64,000 nucleotides of DNA, from NCBI RefSeq assembly GCF_007746075.1, contig NZ_CP036339.1, forward strand, positions 4,121,786 to 4,185,785, written 5' to 3'. Under the pieces are notes generated by a model, which was not told the origin of the DNA, made no database searches, and was given only the letters and a program-made list of their open reading frames with translations. Below are positions 1-8,982 of this stretch, one piece after another. The stretch's first letter is position 1; each line of letters starts with the position of its first letter. This DNA is from Lacipirellula limnantheis (GTDB taxonomy: Bacteria > Planctomycetota > Planctomycetia > Pirellulales > Lacipirellulaceae). The translations under genes were made by a program, and so were the position numbers.

Positions 1-2486
1 GCGGCGTCACGGTCGCTGAATTGGGGCCGGAATGCCTCCCCAACGCCGAACGCCATCTCCGCCGCATCGACGAACTGCAAACGATTTTCGCTCGCGTCCC
101 CGACGCGCTGCGGCGCACGCTCGAAATCGCCCAGCGCTGCCAGTTCTCGCTCAACGAGTTGAAGTACCAATATCCCCAGGAGTTATCGCCCCCCGGGGAA
201 ACGCCGATGGCGTACCTCCGCCGCTTGGCGTGGGAACGTGCACACGACCGCTACGGCGCCGAGATACCGCCGAAGATTCATCAGTTGCTCCAGCGCGAGC
301 TCGATCTCATCGAGAAGCTCAAGTACGAAGCCTTTTTTCTGACCGTCTTCGACGTGGTAGAGTACGCCCGCAACCGCGGCATTCTTTGCCAGGGCAGGGG
401 CTCGGCCGCCAACTCGGCCGTTTGCTACTGTCTGGGCGTCACCGCGGTCGACCCGAACGTTCATGAAACGTTGTTCGAACGGTTCGTCAGCGCCGAACGC
501 GACGAACCTCCCGATATCGACGTCGATTTCGAGCACGAACGCCGCGAAGAGGCGCTGCAGTACCTCTACCAAAAGTATGGTCGCGATCGCGCGGGCTTGG
601 CGGCCACCGTGATTTCCTACCGGGCCCGCAGCGCCGTCCGCGACGTCGCCAAGGCTCTCGGCCTGTCGCCTGATCGCGTCGACGAGTTGGCCAAAAACGT
701 CGATCACCGCTCGGAAGAGGGGCTCCTGGCCAACCGTTGCCGACAGAGCGGTCTCGATCCCGACTCCCGTTTGGGCCGCCAGCTCGTCGCGCTGGTCAGC
801 CAATTGGTCGGCTTCCCGCGCCACCTTTCGCAGCATGTCGGCGGCATGGTCATTACCCAGGGGCCGCTTGATGAACTAGTTCCCATTGAAAACGCCGCGA
901 TGCAGGACCGCACCGTCATTCAATGGAACAAGGACGATCTCGACGATCTTGGCATCCTCAAAGTCGACTGCCTCGCGCTAGGCATGCTCACGGCCATCCG
1001 CAAAGGCTTCGATTTGGTGGAACAGTCGGGGGGGCCGCGGCTTTCCATCAACTCGGTCCCGGTTGAAGATCCCCACGTCTATGAAATGATCAGCCAGGCC
1101 GACACGGTCGGCGTCTTTCAAATCGAAAGCCGCGCTCAGATGAGCATGCTCCCCCGGCTCCAACCGCGCACGTTTTACGATCTGGTGATCGAGGTGGCGA
1201 TCGTTCGCCCCGGCCCCATCCAGGGCAACATGGTCCATCCCTATCTCCGCCGCCGCTGCGGCGAGGAAGCAGCGACTTACCCCAGCCCCGAAGTCGAACA
1301 CATCCTCCAGCGGACGCTCGGCGTTCCTCTCTTCCAGGAGCAGGCGATGCAGCTTGCGATCGAGGCCGCCAACTTCACTCCGGGCGAAGCCGATCAACTT
1401 CGCCGCGCCATGGCGGCCTGGCGACGACCTGGACTGATCGACGACTACCGCCGCAAACTGATCGACGGCATGCTCTCCAAGGGTTACGCGCCCGAGTTCG
1501 CCGAGCAGCTTTTCAATCAGATCCGCGGCTTCGGCGAATACGGCTTCCCCGAATCCCACGCCGCCAGTTTCGCCAAGCTGGTCTACGTCTCCGCCTGGAT
1601 CAAGCATTATTACCCGGCCGCCTTCGCCGCCGCGCTGATCAACAGCCAACCGATGGGATTCTACGCCCCGGCGCAATTGGTGCGCGACGCCCGTGAGCAT
1701 GGCGTCGAGGTGCTCGGCATCGACGTCAATGCCAGCGATTGGGACTGCACGCTGGAACGACGCAATGATCTTTTCGCCTTGCGACTTGGCCTGCGGTTGG
1801 TCCGCGGCATGCCCGAGAGCATCGCCCGCACGATCATCGCCAGTCGCCGCAGCGCTCCATTTCAGTCGGTGGCGGAGTTGACCGCTCGCGCCCGCTTAAA
1901 CCGCGCCGCTGTTCAACGGCTCGCCGAAGCCGACGCCTTTCAATCGCTGCAGCTCAACCGACGCACTTCGCTGTGGCAAGCCCTCGATCAACCCGCGGCT
2001 CAAGAAGACTTGCCGTTGTTCGCCAATGCGGTCGTTGAGGAATCAATGCCCCTGCTGCCCGCCCTTTCGGCGCGAGAGGAAGTGTACGCCGATTACCGAA
2101 CCGCCGGCATGACGTTGCGTCAGCACCCGTTGTCCTTTCTGCGCGACGCTCTCCGCGAACTGCATGTTACTCCGGCAGGAGAATTGGTTCGTTGCCCCCA
2201 TGGCCGGCATGTTAGCGTCGCGGGACTAGTGCTCATGCGTCAGCGTCCCGGCACCGCCAAGGGGATCACGTTCGTCACGCTAGAGGACGAAACGGGAACG
2301 GCCAATCTCATCATTCACCGCCACACCTGGGAGAAGTACGAACACACCGCCCGCCGGGCCTCGATTCTCGTCGCCAGCGGGCGCCTGGAGCGCAAGGATC
2401 AGGTGGTCCACGTCGTCGTCGACAGATTACGGCACGCTCCGGCCCCGCCAGAGCAACTGACGCATCGCTCGCGCGATTTTCACTGA
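1..2486 (+). CDS. dnaE2: Error-prone DNA polymerase III alpha subunit DnaE2 (ImuC), 5' truncated by window edge
   Basis: This is the translesion polymerase of the ImuA/ImuB/DnaE2 mutasome, used in SOS-induced mutagenesis. The frame is open from base 3, so the start and the N-terminal PHP domain lie outside the window and about 827 residues remain, against roughly 1050-1100 in the family. The polymerase active site is visible as PDIDVDFE (bases about 510-530), with acidic residues coded at 513, 519 and 525. Other family signatures are GRGSAANSAVCY, HLSQHVGGMV, EVAIVRPGPIQG and HAASFA. A C-terminal OB-fold (about 2200-2440) reads like DnaE2 rather than replicative DnaE1, and the protein ends right after it. 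imuA and imuB would be expected upstream, out of view. The assignment to DnaE2 rather than DnaE1 rests on the RPGPIQGNMVHPY region and the short C-terminus. Confidence 0.93.
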   Translation, partial: GVTVAELGPECLPNAERHLRRIDELQTIFARVPDALRRTLEIAQRCQFSLNELKYQYPQELSPPGETPMAYLRRLAWERAHDRYGAEIPPKIHQLLQRELDLIEKLKYEAFFLTVFDVVEYARNRGILCQGRGSAANSAVCYCLGVTAVDPNVHETLFERFVSAERDEPPDIDVDFEHERREEALQYLYQKYGRDRAGLAATVISYRARSAVRDVAKALGLSPDRVDELAKNVDHRSEEGLLANRCRQSGLDPDSRLGRQLVALVSQLVGFPRHLSQHVGGMVITQGPLDELVPIENAAMQDRTVIQWNKDDLDDLGILKVDCLALGMLTAIRKGFDLVEQSGGPRLSINSVPVEDPHVYEMISQADTVGVFQIESRAQMSMLPRLQPRTFYDLVIEVAIVRPGPIQGNMVHPYLRRRCGEEAATYPSPEVEHILQRTLGVPLFQEQAMQLAIEAANFTPGEADQLRRAMAAWRRPGLIDDYRRKLIDGMLSKGYAPEFAEQLFNQIRGFGEYGFPESHAASFAKLVYVSAWIKHYYPAAFAAALINSQPMGFYAPAQLVRDAREHGVEVLGIDVNASDWDCTLERRNDLFALRLGLRLVRGMPESIARTIIASRRSAPFQSVAELTARARLNRAAVQRLAEADAFQSLQLNRRTSLWQALDQPAAQEDLPLFANAVVEESMPLLPALSAREEVYADYRTAGMTLRQHPLSFLRDALRELHVTPAGELVRCPHGRHVSVAGLVLMRQRPGTAKGITFVTLEDETGTANLIIHRHTWEKYEHTARRASILVASGRLERKDQVVHVVVDRLRHAPAPPEQLTHRSRDFH

Positions 2487-2509
2487 GCCGAATTGCACCG
2501 CGACGACAA

Positions 2510-2812
2510 TCAACGCCGCTCGTGGCTGCTCAGTCCGCAGGCGTTGACGACCGCCACGCGGTTATCCACGCGTCTCACACCTCGGACGTCGCGCAACACT
2601 TGCTGCACCAACTGCTTCAAGTAGAACGAGGGAACGACCCCCTCGACGACCAATGCGTCGCCCTCCAGCTTCACGCCGAACTCCTCCGCTCGCCCGTGAA
2701 AATGGGGATGACGCCCCAACAGTTCTCTAGCCGCGACGGCCGGAGGCAACCACGGTTGATCAACGCGACGACGACTCCCCGTCCGCCCAGGAGCATTTTT
2801 AATCGCTCGCAC
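2510..2812 (-). CDS. BON-domain protein
   Basis: A 100-residue protein whose C-terminal half is a BON domain (LVVEGVVPSFYLKQLVQ, then a V-R-R-V-D-N-R-V strand). The VPSFYLKQ core is the form common in small planctomycete BON proteins. BON domains are usually periplasmic or membrane-binding modules, but no signal peptide is obvious here, and the basic N-terminal 30 residues may be untranslated if an internal start is used. The gene is convergent with dnaE2, with 23 bases between the stops. The exact role is unknown. Confidence 0.72.
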   Translation of the reverse strand: MRAIKNAPGRTGSRRRVDQPWLPPAVAARELLGRHPHFHGRAEEFGVKLEGDALVVEGVVPSFYLKQLVQQVLRDVRGVRRVDNRVAVVNACGLSSHERR

Positions 2813-3188
2813 GATGTCCCTCCGCAGCGCTGATGCTGCTGCTGAAAAGCGGCGCGAATCCGGCGACTGTCCCTAGTCGACCGTCCCACGCCACGAGAAT
2901 CCATCGCATAACCGGCGCCAATTCCCGCCGTTGCAAATGCCGGGAAATCCTCAGTGTCCGCCCTGCTGAGCGCGCACCATAGCACGGCCTGTGCTCCGCT
3001 TTGACGCGCCGCAGCGGGCCGATTGCCAGCTTTCTACAAGCCCCCGTGCGACGCATCTGACGCCGCTGCAAACGCTTCCGCCGCCGGTGCGGCGACCACC
3101 GCTGCTGGCATGCCCATTGCAATCGTTTTCAAGCGATAAAACGACAATTACCAACGCATTGGTTTCGACTCAGGAAGGACGGTGGCAG
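2813..3188. other. Intergenic, divergent promoter region
   Basis: This 376-base gap lies between the divergent BON gene and the small membrane protein. Open frames here are arginine-rich antisense-type frames with no recognisable domain. No clear sigma-70 promoter, repeat or RNA was seen. Confidence 0.5.
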
Positions 3189-3587
3189 ATGTACGTTTTT
3201 ACTCGCAGCCGACGCATGGAATGGGCAGAGGTTCTTCACACCGCCGCGGCCGTCGCTGGCGGCGTGCTGTTTGCTAGCTGGGCAGGGTTTGTCGCCGCCG
3301 ATGCGCTGCGCCCTGATTTCCGACTCGCGCCGGCGACCTACCTGCAAGGCGCCACGCTGCTGGCTGTGTTCTGCGGGTATGCCGTTGGCTGGGCTCGACC
3401 GATGCTCGGCGGCATGATCAGCCTCGTCGGCACGGCCTTGTTCTTCGCGGCGAGCCTCTATGGCAGCACCGCGGTTCAAGCGGTTGCCGAGTCGCCCGCC
3501 CTGCTGTTTGCGGTTCCCGGGGTGATGTATCTCCTGTCGGCCCACTATGGGGCAGCCAACAAAAATGAAACGACGGACATGACCTGA
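3189..3587 (+). CDS. Small hypothetical membrane protein
   Basis: A 132-residue hydrophobic protein of unknown function. The start ATG at 3189 is chosen because AGGAAGG lies about 10 bases upstream and the protein then begins with a short basic stretch (MYVFTRSRRMEW) followed by hydrophobic segments; the frame is open further upstream but that sequence looks non-coding. Three or four membrane segments are visible: about residues 15-35 (AAAVAGGVLFASWAGFVAA), 50-65 (LQGATLLAVFCGYAVGW), 70-88 (MLGGMISLVGTALFFAASL) and 100-115. The polar tail ends KNETTDMT. No catalytic motif was seen. A terminator-like hairpin follows. Confidence 0.6.
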   Translation: MYVFTRSRRMEWAEVLHTAAAVAGGVLFASWAGFVAADALRPDFRLAPATYLQGATLLAVFCGYAVGWARPMLGGMISLVGTALFFAASLYGSTAVQAVAESPALLFAVPGVMYLLSAHYGAANKNETTDMT

Positions 3588-3936
3588 CGAGAACCAGCAA
3601 CGCAGCAGCGGGGTAAGTTCCCGCCCCACGAGCCGTCCCGGCCACCCGGCGACGGCTCCTTTCGTTGTGATCGGTCTCCCTTTTCTCGCCGGCGCGCCGC
3701 CAGATCGTCGCCGTGATCGTCCCTTCGGCAGTCCAGCGGGGGCGCCGCCGACTGCGGGCAACGTAAACTGCGAATTCCCCCCCCCGCGTCGAGCCAATCG
3801 ACGCAAATCGCCGCTAGATGGGACGACGTGAAACTTGCACCTCCCCCACGTTGTAGCGGAGAATGGGGCTGTCCTTGTTGCATCACGCCGCCGTGGCGAG
3901 CGCAGCGGTAATCTTGTCGTCGATCTAGGAACGGGC
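3588..3936. other. Intergenic region upstream of PSD1 gene
   Basis: After the hairpin at 3630-3666 the stretch contains nothing I recognise. It must carry the promoter of the PSD1-DUF1501 pair, but no convincing -35/-10 pair was found. Confidence 0.45.
3630..3666 (+). terminator. Probable intrinsic terminator
   Basis: GAGCCGTC (3630-3637) pairs with GACGGCTC (3651-3658), with a further short CCGG/CCGG pairing inside the loop, followed by the T-rich CTTTCGTT. It lies about 40 bases after the stop of the small membrane protein. Confidence 0.55.
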
Positions 3937-6900
3937 ATGGACTTGGTCGGTCTCGCGCAACGATGGGATGAAGCGTTTCGCTCGTCACACGGACGCAAAC
4001 GCTTCGTCCACAGTCTTGCCCTCCTCCTCTCCGCCGCCTGCTCTGTCGCCGCGGCGGCAAAGCCCGACTTCGACCGCGATATTCGCCCGATCCTTTCCGA
4101 CAAGTGCTTCTTTTGCCACGGTCCCGACGCGGACCGCCGGCAGGCCGAATTGCGGCTCGACACGCGCGAGGGCGCGGTCGCGGCGGCGATCGTCGCAGGC
4201 AATCCCGACGCCAGTGAGTTGGTCGCCCGCATCACCAGCGCAGAGGCGTCGGTTCGCATGCCGCCCCCCGAGTCGAACCTCTCGCTGAACGACGCGGAGA
4301 AGCAGTTGCTACGCGAGTGGATCGCCGCCGGAGCCCCCTACGCTGAACACTGGGCGTTCCAGCCGCTCCCCGCCGAAGTCCCGGTTCCCAATTGTTCCGG
4401 CAAGACTTGGGGCAACAACGAAATCGATCAATTCGTACTGGCGCGACTCCAGGCCGAACGACTCGAGCCTGCCGAGCGCGCCGCGCCGCTGCGCTTGCTG
4501 CGCCGACTGTCGCTCGATCTCACCGGCCTCCCGCCGACCGTCGCTGAAATCAAGCAGTTCGAGTCGCACGCGGCGGACGATCTTGACGCTGCGCTCGCCG
4601 CTGCCGTCGATCGACTGCTCGCCAGCCCGGCCTTCGGCGAACATCAAGCCGTCGCCTGGCTCGACGCCGCCCGCTACGCCGATTCGTTTGGCTATCAGTC
4701 CGATCAACTCAACACGCAGTGGCCCTACCGCGACTGGGTCGTCCGCGCGTTCAACGACAATCTGCCGTACGATCAATTCCTCGCCTGGCAACTCGCCGGC
4801 GACTTGCTGCCCAATGCCACCCACGATCAGATTCTCGCCACGGCATTCAACCGCCTCCATCGCATGACCAACGAAGGGGGCTCGATCGCCGCCGAATGGC
4901 TCGCCGAAAACGCGGCCGATCGCGTGCAAACGTTCGGATCCGCGATGTTGGCGCTCACGCTCGAATGCGCCCGCTGCCACGACCACAAATACGATCCCAT
5001 CCTAACGCGCGACTACTATTCACTCTCGGCGTTCTTCAATTCGATCGATGAGAACGGCATGTACGATAGTGCGGCCAAAGTCCCGTCGCCGACGCTGCTG
5101 TTGCCAACGAAGGACCAGGAGCGGCAGTTAAGTGAAGCAACAGCCGCCGTAGCCGCGGCCGAGCGGCGGCTAGCAGAAACTATCGCCAACGGAGGAGAGC
5201 GTTTCGCCGCCTGGAACTCTTCACAACCAGCGTCATCGAAGGACGGGGCAGGGCGTGTGAATCCCGAAGCTGCGAGCGCCGCCGGCGGCAGCGCGACCGG
5301 CTTGCCGACGAATCCCTCAGAAACTCTCGCCCGCCAAGCGTCAGGCGCTCCGCCCGACCTCCTCGCGCATTTCACCTTCGACGGCGACGCCGAGGAACTC
5401 AAAGCCGAACCCCCGCACGAATCCGCCGTCGGCAGCGCCAGTCGCCTCACGCGCGTCGCAGGCCGGCAGGGGAAGGCGATCCGCTGCGACGGCGACCATG
5501 GCATCAGCGTCCCCAGCCTGCTCAACGCCGATCGCACCGATCCGTTCACCGTCGACTTCTGGCTGCGCGACGTCGCCCGCAATCCACTTCCGGTCGTCGT
5601 TGCTCAGCGCACCTTCGGCACCGACGTTGGCTATAACGGCTTTGATCTCATGCTTGCCGACGGCGTGTTGGAAGCACGCCTCTACCGCATCTGGCCCGGC
5701 AATGCGATTGGCGTTCGCGCCGCCGAGCCGATCGCAGCGGGAGAATGGCAACACGTCGCCGTCGCCTACGACGGCTCCAGCCGCGCCGCCGGCCTCAAGC
5801 TCTATCTCAACGGCCGCGAACTGCCGACGACGGTTCTACGCGACAGAATCCAAAAGAGCGCCGCCATCGCCACGTACGGCAGCGGCGCCTTGACGCTCGG
5901 CGAGCGCTTCCGCGACCGCGGCTTCAAGGATGGCGAGTTCGACGAGTTGCGTCTCTTCGGCCGCGCGCTGGCGCCGCTCGAAATCGCCGCCCTGCACGCC
6001 GACGTTGACGGTGCGAGCACCCCCGGCGATTCGCCTGACGAAGCCGCGCTCCGCGACTTCTACTTTTCCGCCCACGACGCCCCCGCGCGCGAAGCCGCCG
6101 GGGCCCTCCGCGCAGCTCGCCAGCAGCTCGTCGCCGCCGAAGAGGCCATCCACGAAGTCAGCGTCATGGGCGAACTGCCCGAGCCGCGGCCGACTTACGT
6201 CCTCGCGCGCGGAGCCTACGACGCCCCGAAGAGCGACGCCAATCGCGTCCAGCGCGACACGTTCGCCGAGATGCTTCCGCCGTTCCCTGCGGACGCTCCG
6301 CGCGATCGCCTGGGGCTCGCCCGTTGGGTCACCTCTCCCGATCATCCGCTCACAGCCAGAGTTTTCGTCAATCGCCTCTGGGCAAATTTCTTCGGCCGCG
6401 GCCTCTCCGCCACTCCCGACAATTTTGGGCGCCAAGGCTCGGCGCCGTCGCACCCGGAACTGCTCGACTGGCTCGCCCGCGACTTCGTCAATCACGGCTG
6501 GGACGTCAAACGGCTCTGCCGCCTGATCGTCGGCTCCGCCACTTACCAACAAGATTCGCGCGTGAGCAAGGAACTGCACGAGCGCGATCCCGACAACCTG
6601 CTCCTCGCCCGCGGTCCCAGCCGGCGCCTCTCGGCCGAGCAGATCCGCGACTTGGCTCTCGCGGCGCCGGAACTGTTGGCGAAGACGCAAGGCGGGCCGC
6701 CAGTCTATCCTTACCAACCAGGCCAGGACCTGTGGCGCGAAGCCAACAGCATGTCTCCGGCCTACACGCAATCGACAGGCGAAGGCCTCCGCCGGCGTTC
6801 GCTTTACTCGGTCTGGAAGCGCACGGCTCCGCTGCCGAACATGCTGGTCTTCGATGCCACGTCGCGCGAAGTCTGCACGATCAGCCGCGGCCGGACCAAC

Positions 6901-7251
6901 ACGCCGCTGCAGGCGCTGGTGCTCCTGAACGACGTCCAGTTCGTCGAAGCCTCCCGCGCGCTGGCAATGGCCGTGGCAAAAAAGCACGCCGCGCCGCAGG
7001 ATCGGCTGCGCGAAGCGTTCCTCCGCCTCACCGGCCGCGAGCCCGACGACCGCGAACAAACGCTGCTGGCGGAACTTTACCAGGAACAGCTCGCCAACTT
7101 CAACGACGCCGCGGGCGCGGAGGCGGCCGCCAAGCTGCTCGCCATCGGCGAGACCGCTCCCGACGACTCGCTCCCCGCCGCCGACCTGGCCGCGCTCACC
7201 GTCACTTGCCAAGCCATCCTCAACCTCGACGCCACGATCTACGAACGGTGA
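3937..7251 (+). CDS. Planctomycete cytochrome-c/DUF1549/LamG/DUF1553 protein (PSD1 family)
   Basis: A secreted 1104-residue protein. The start at 3937 has AGGA seven bases upstream, and a signal peptide follows (HSLALLLSAACSVAAAA). Domains in order: planctomycete-type cytochrome c with CFFCH at residues 57-61; DUF1549 from about 150, including a second CxxCH (CARCH, residues 344-348); a LamG/concanavalin-like domain (about 490-700) opening with a FTFDGD strand; and DUF1553 (about 780-1070) with FVNRLWANFFGRGL and NTPLQALVLLND. These proteins are abundant in Planctomycetes and are nearly always paired with a DUF1501 protein, as here (44-base gap). They are thought to act in the periplasm in redox or polysaccharide-related processes, but no reaction is proven. 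The two haem motifs are seen directly; redox function is inferred. Confidence 0.9.
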   Translation: MDLVGLAQRWDEAFRSSHGRKRFVHSLALLLSAACSVAAAAKPDFDRDIRPILSDKCFFCHGPDADRRQAELRLDTREGAVAAAIVAGNPDASELVARITSAEASVRMPPPESNLSLNDAEKQLLREWIAAGAPYAEHWAFQPLPAEVPVPNCSGKTWGNNEIDQFVLARLQAERLEPAERAAPLRLLRRLSLDLTGLPPTVAEIKQFESHAADDLDAALAAAVDRLLASPAFGEHQAVAWLDAARYADSFGYQSDQLNTQWPYRDWVVRAFNDNLPYDQFLAWQLAGDLLPNATHDQILATAFNRLHRMTNEGGSIAAEWLAENAADRVQTFGSAMLALTLECARCHDHKYDPILTRDYYSLSAFFNSIDENGMYDSAAKVPSPTLLLPTKDQERQLSEATAAVAAAERRLAETIANGGERFAAWNSSQPASSKDGAGRVNPEAASAAGGSATGLPTNPSETLARQASGAPPDLLAHFTFDGDAEELKAEPPHESAVGSASRLTRVAGRQGKAIRCDGDHGISVPSLLNADRTDPFTVDFWLRDVARNPLPVVVAQRTFGTDVGYNGFDLMLADGVLEARLYRIWPGNAIGVRAAEPIAAGEWQHVAVAYDGSSRAAGLKLYLNGRELPTTVLRDRIQKSAAIATYGSGALTLGERFRDRGFKDGEFDELRLFGRALAPLEIAALHADVDGASTPGDSPDEAALRDFYFSAHDAPAREAAGALRAARQQLVAAEEAIHEVSVMGELPEPRPTYVLARGAYDAPKSDANRVQRDTFAEMLPPFPADAPRDRLGLARWVTSPDHPLTARVFVNRLWANFFGRGLSATPDNFGRQGSAPSHPELLDWLARDFVNHGWDVKRLCRLIVGSATYQQDSRVSKELHERDPDNLLLARGPSRRLSAEQIRDLALAAPELLAKTQGGPPVYPYQPGQDLWREANSMSPAYTQSTGEGLRRRSLYSVWKRTAPLPNMLVFDATSREVCTISRGRTNTPLQALVLLNDVQFVEASRALAMAVAKKHAAPQDRLREAFLRLTGREPDDREQTLLAELYQEQLANFNDAAGAEAAAKLLAIGETAPDDSLPAADLAALTVTCQAILNLDATIYER

Positions 7252-7295
7252 GAGGCCAGAGCTCACAGCTTACCATCAAGCATTAATCATCCAAC

Positions 7296-8771
7296 ATGCA
7301 ACTTCCTCCCCCAACTCTCCAACGCCTCACCCGCCGCCACTTCTTTGGCAGCGCCGCCGTGGGCCTCGGCGGCGCCGCGCTCACCTCGCTGCTGGCGCGC
7401 CAAAGTCTCGCTGACTCGCTCACGGCGCCAACGGCCCTCCCGGCCAAGGCCAAGCGCGTCATCTATCTCTTTCAATCCGGCGGCCCCGCCCAGCAAGACC
7501 TGTTTGACTATAAACCGCTCCTCAACGACAAGAACGGCCAGCAACTCCCCCCCGAAGTGCGCGGCGCCCAGCGTCTCACCGGGATGAGCGCCCAGCAATC
7601 CTCAATTCCGCTCGCCGGCTCTCACTTCAAGTTCTCCCAGCATGGCCAGTCGGGCGCATGGCTCAGCGACGTCCTGCCGCACCATGCCGCGATCGCCGAC
7701 GACCTTTGCTTCGTCAAGGCGATGTGGACCGAGGCGATCAATCACGACCCGGCGATCACCTTTTTTCAGACCGGGTCCCAGATCGCCGGCCGGCCGTCGC
7801 TGGGGGCGTGGCTCTCCTACGGCCTCGGCTCGATGAATGACAACCTGCCGGCGTTTATCGTTCTCGTCACTGCCAAGCATGGCGGGGACCAACCCCTCTA
7901 CGCACGACTCTGGGGATCGGGCTTCCTCGACTCGCAGCACCAAGGCGTGCAGTTTCGCCCCGGAGCCGAACCGGTCCTTTACCTCAGCAATCCCGACGGC
8001 GTCTGCCGATCCGGCCGCCGCGCCATGCTCGATAAGCTCAACGCGCTCAATCAGCGGCAATTCGAACAGGAACTCGACCCAGAAATTGAATCGCGGATCA
8101 CGCAGTACGAAATGGCGTTCCGGATGCAAACCAGCGTTCCCGACGCCACCGATCTCTCGCAGGAAACCGACGCTACCTTCGAGCTTTACGGCCCCGACAG
8201 CCGCACTCCCGGCACCTTTGCCGCCAACTGTCTCCTCGCGCGCCGTCTGGCCGAACGCGGCGTCCGCTTCATTCAGCTCTACCATCAGGGCTGGGATCAC
8301 CACGGCGGTCTTCCCGCGGGCATCCGCAATCAATGCAAGGAGACCGATCAGGCCTCCGCCGCGCTGGTAAAAGATCTCAAGCAACGCGGCCTTCTGGACG
8401 ACACGCTCGTCATTTGGGGCGGTGAGTTCGGCCGTACGAGTTACTCACAAGGCGCCCTCTCGGCGACCGACTACGGCCGCGACCACCACCCGCGCTGCTT
8501 CACCGTCTGGTTGGCCGGCGGCGGCGTCAAGCCCGGCGTCAGCTACGGCCGCACCGACGATTACGGCTACAACATTGCGGACGAGTCGGGCCGGCCTCTC
8601 AATCCAACCAAAGACGCATTCACCCCCGGCGCCGTCCATGTTCACGACCTGCAAGCGACGATCCTGCATCAGTTGGGTGTCGATCACACCCAACTCGTCT
8701 TCAAGCATCAGGGGCGCCGGTTCCGTCTGACCGACGTCCACGGCCACGTCGTTCATGATTTGCTGACCTAG
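7296..8771 (+). CDS. DUF1501 protein (sulfatase-like fold), Tat-exported
   Basis: A 491-residue DUF1501 protein, the standard partner of PSD1 proteins. The N-terminus has a twin-arginine signal ([15 protein letters not shown], about residues 9-24) followed by a hydrophobic stretch and [10 protein letters not shown]1501 belongs to the alkaline-phosphatase/sulfatase superfamily; typical pieces are [24 protein letters not shown] and [13 protein letters not shown], with the conserved [17 protein letters not shown]. The CxPSR formylglycine motif of true sulfatases is absent, so sulfatase activity should not be assumed. There is no clear Shine-Dalgarno before the ATG; the 44-base distance to the upstream gene suggests one transcript. 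A 7-bp hairpin (8796-8812) follows but lacks a T-tract. Confidence 0.92.
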   Translation: MQLPPPTLQRLTRRHFFGSAAVGLGGAALTSLLARQSLADSLTAPTALPAKAKRVIYLFQSGGPAQQDLFDYKPLLNDKNGQQLPPEVRGAQRLTGMSAQQSSIPLAGSHFKFSQHGQSGAWLSDVLPHHAAIADDLCFVKAMWTEAINHDPAITFFQTGSQIAGRPSLGAWLSYGLGSMNDNLPAFIVLVTAKHGGDQPLYARLWGSGFLDSQHQGVQFRPGAEPVLYLSNPDGVCRSGRRAMLDKLNALNQRQFEQELDPEIESRITQYEMAFRMQTSVPDATDLSQETDATFELYGPDSRTPGTFAANCLLARRLAERGVRFIQLYHQGWDHHGGLPAGIRNQCKETDQASAALVKDLKQRGLLDDTLVIWGGEFGRTSYSQGALSATDYGRDHHPRCFTVWLAGGGVKPGVSYGRTDDYGYNIADESGRPLNPTKDAFTPGAVHVHDLQATILHQLGVDHTQLVFKHQGRRFRLTDVHGHVVHDLLT

Positions 8772-8982
8772 GCGGCGTCAGTGACAGCGAGGCGCGTCGC
8801 CCTGCGGGCGACTCTCGGTCGCCGCTCGGCCAGGCATTGCGTCCTCTGTCAGGAGTTCGCGTGGCGGACCGCCATGACTCCCATAACAGCTTGAGTCGGT
8901 CGTCAGGCGGCCGTCGGTCGACTATCCTCAAGGCTTGGCCACGCTCCGGCCTAGCCGTTTTGCACGCTCCGAGAGGCCCCGA

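Noticed and set aside
8796-8812. GTCGCCC-TGC-GGGCGAC hairpin after the DUF1501 gene
   Set aside because: The stem is perfect but no T-tract follows, so it is not called a terminator.
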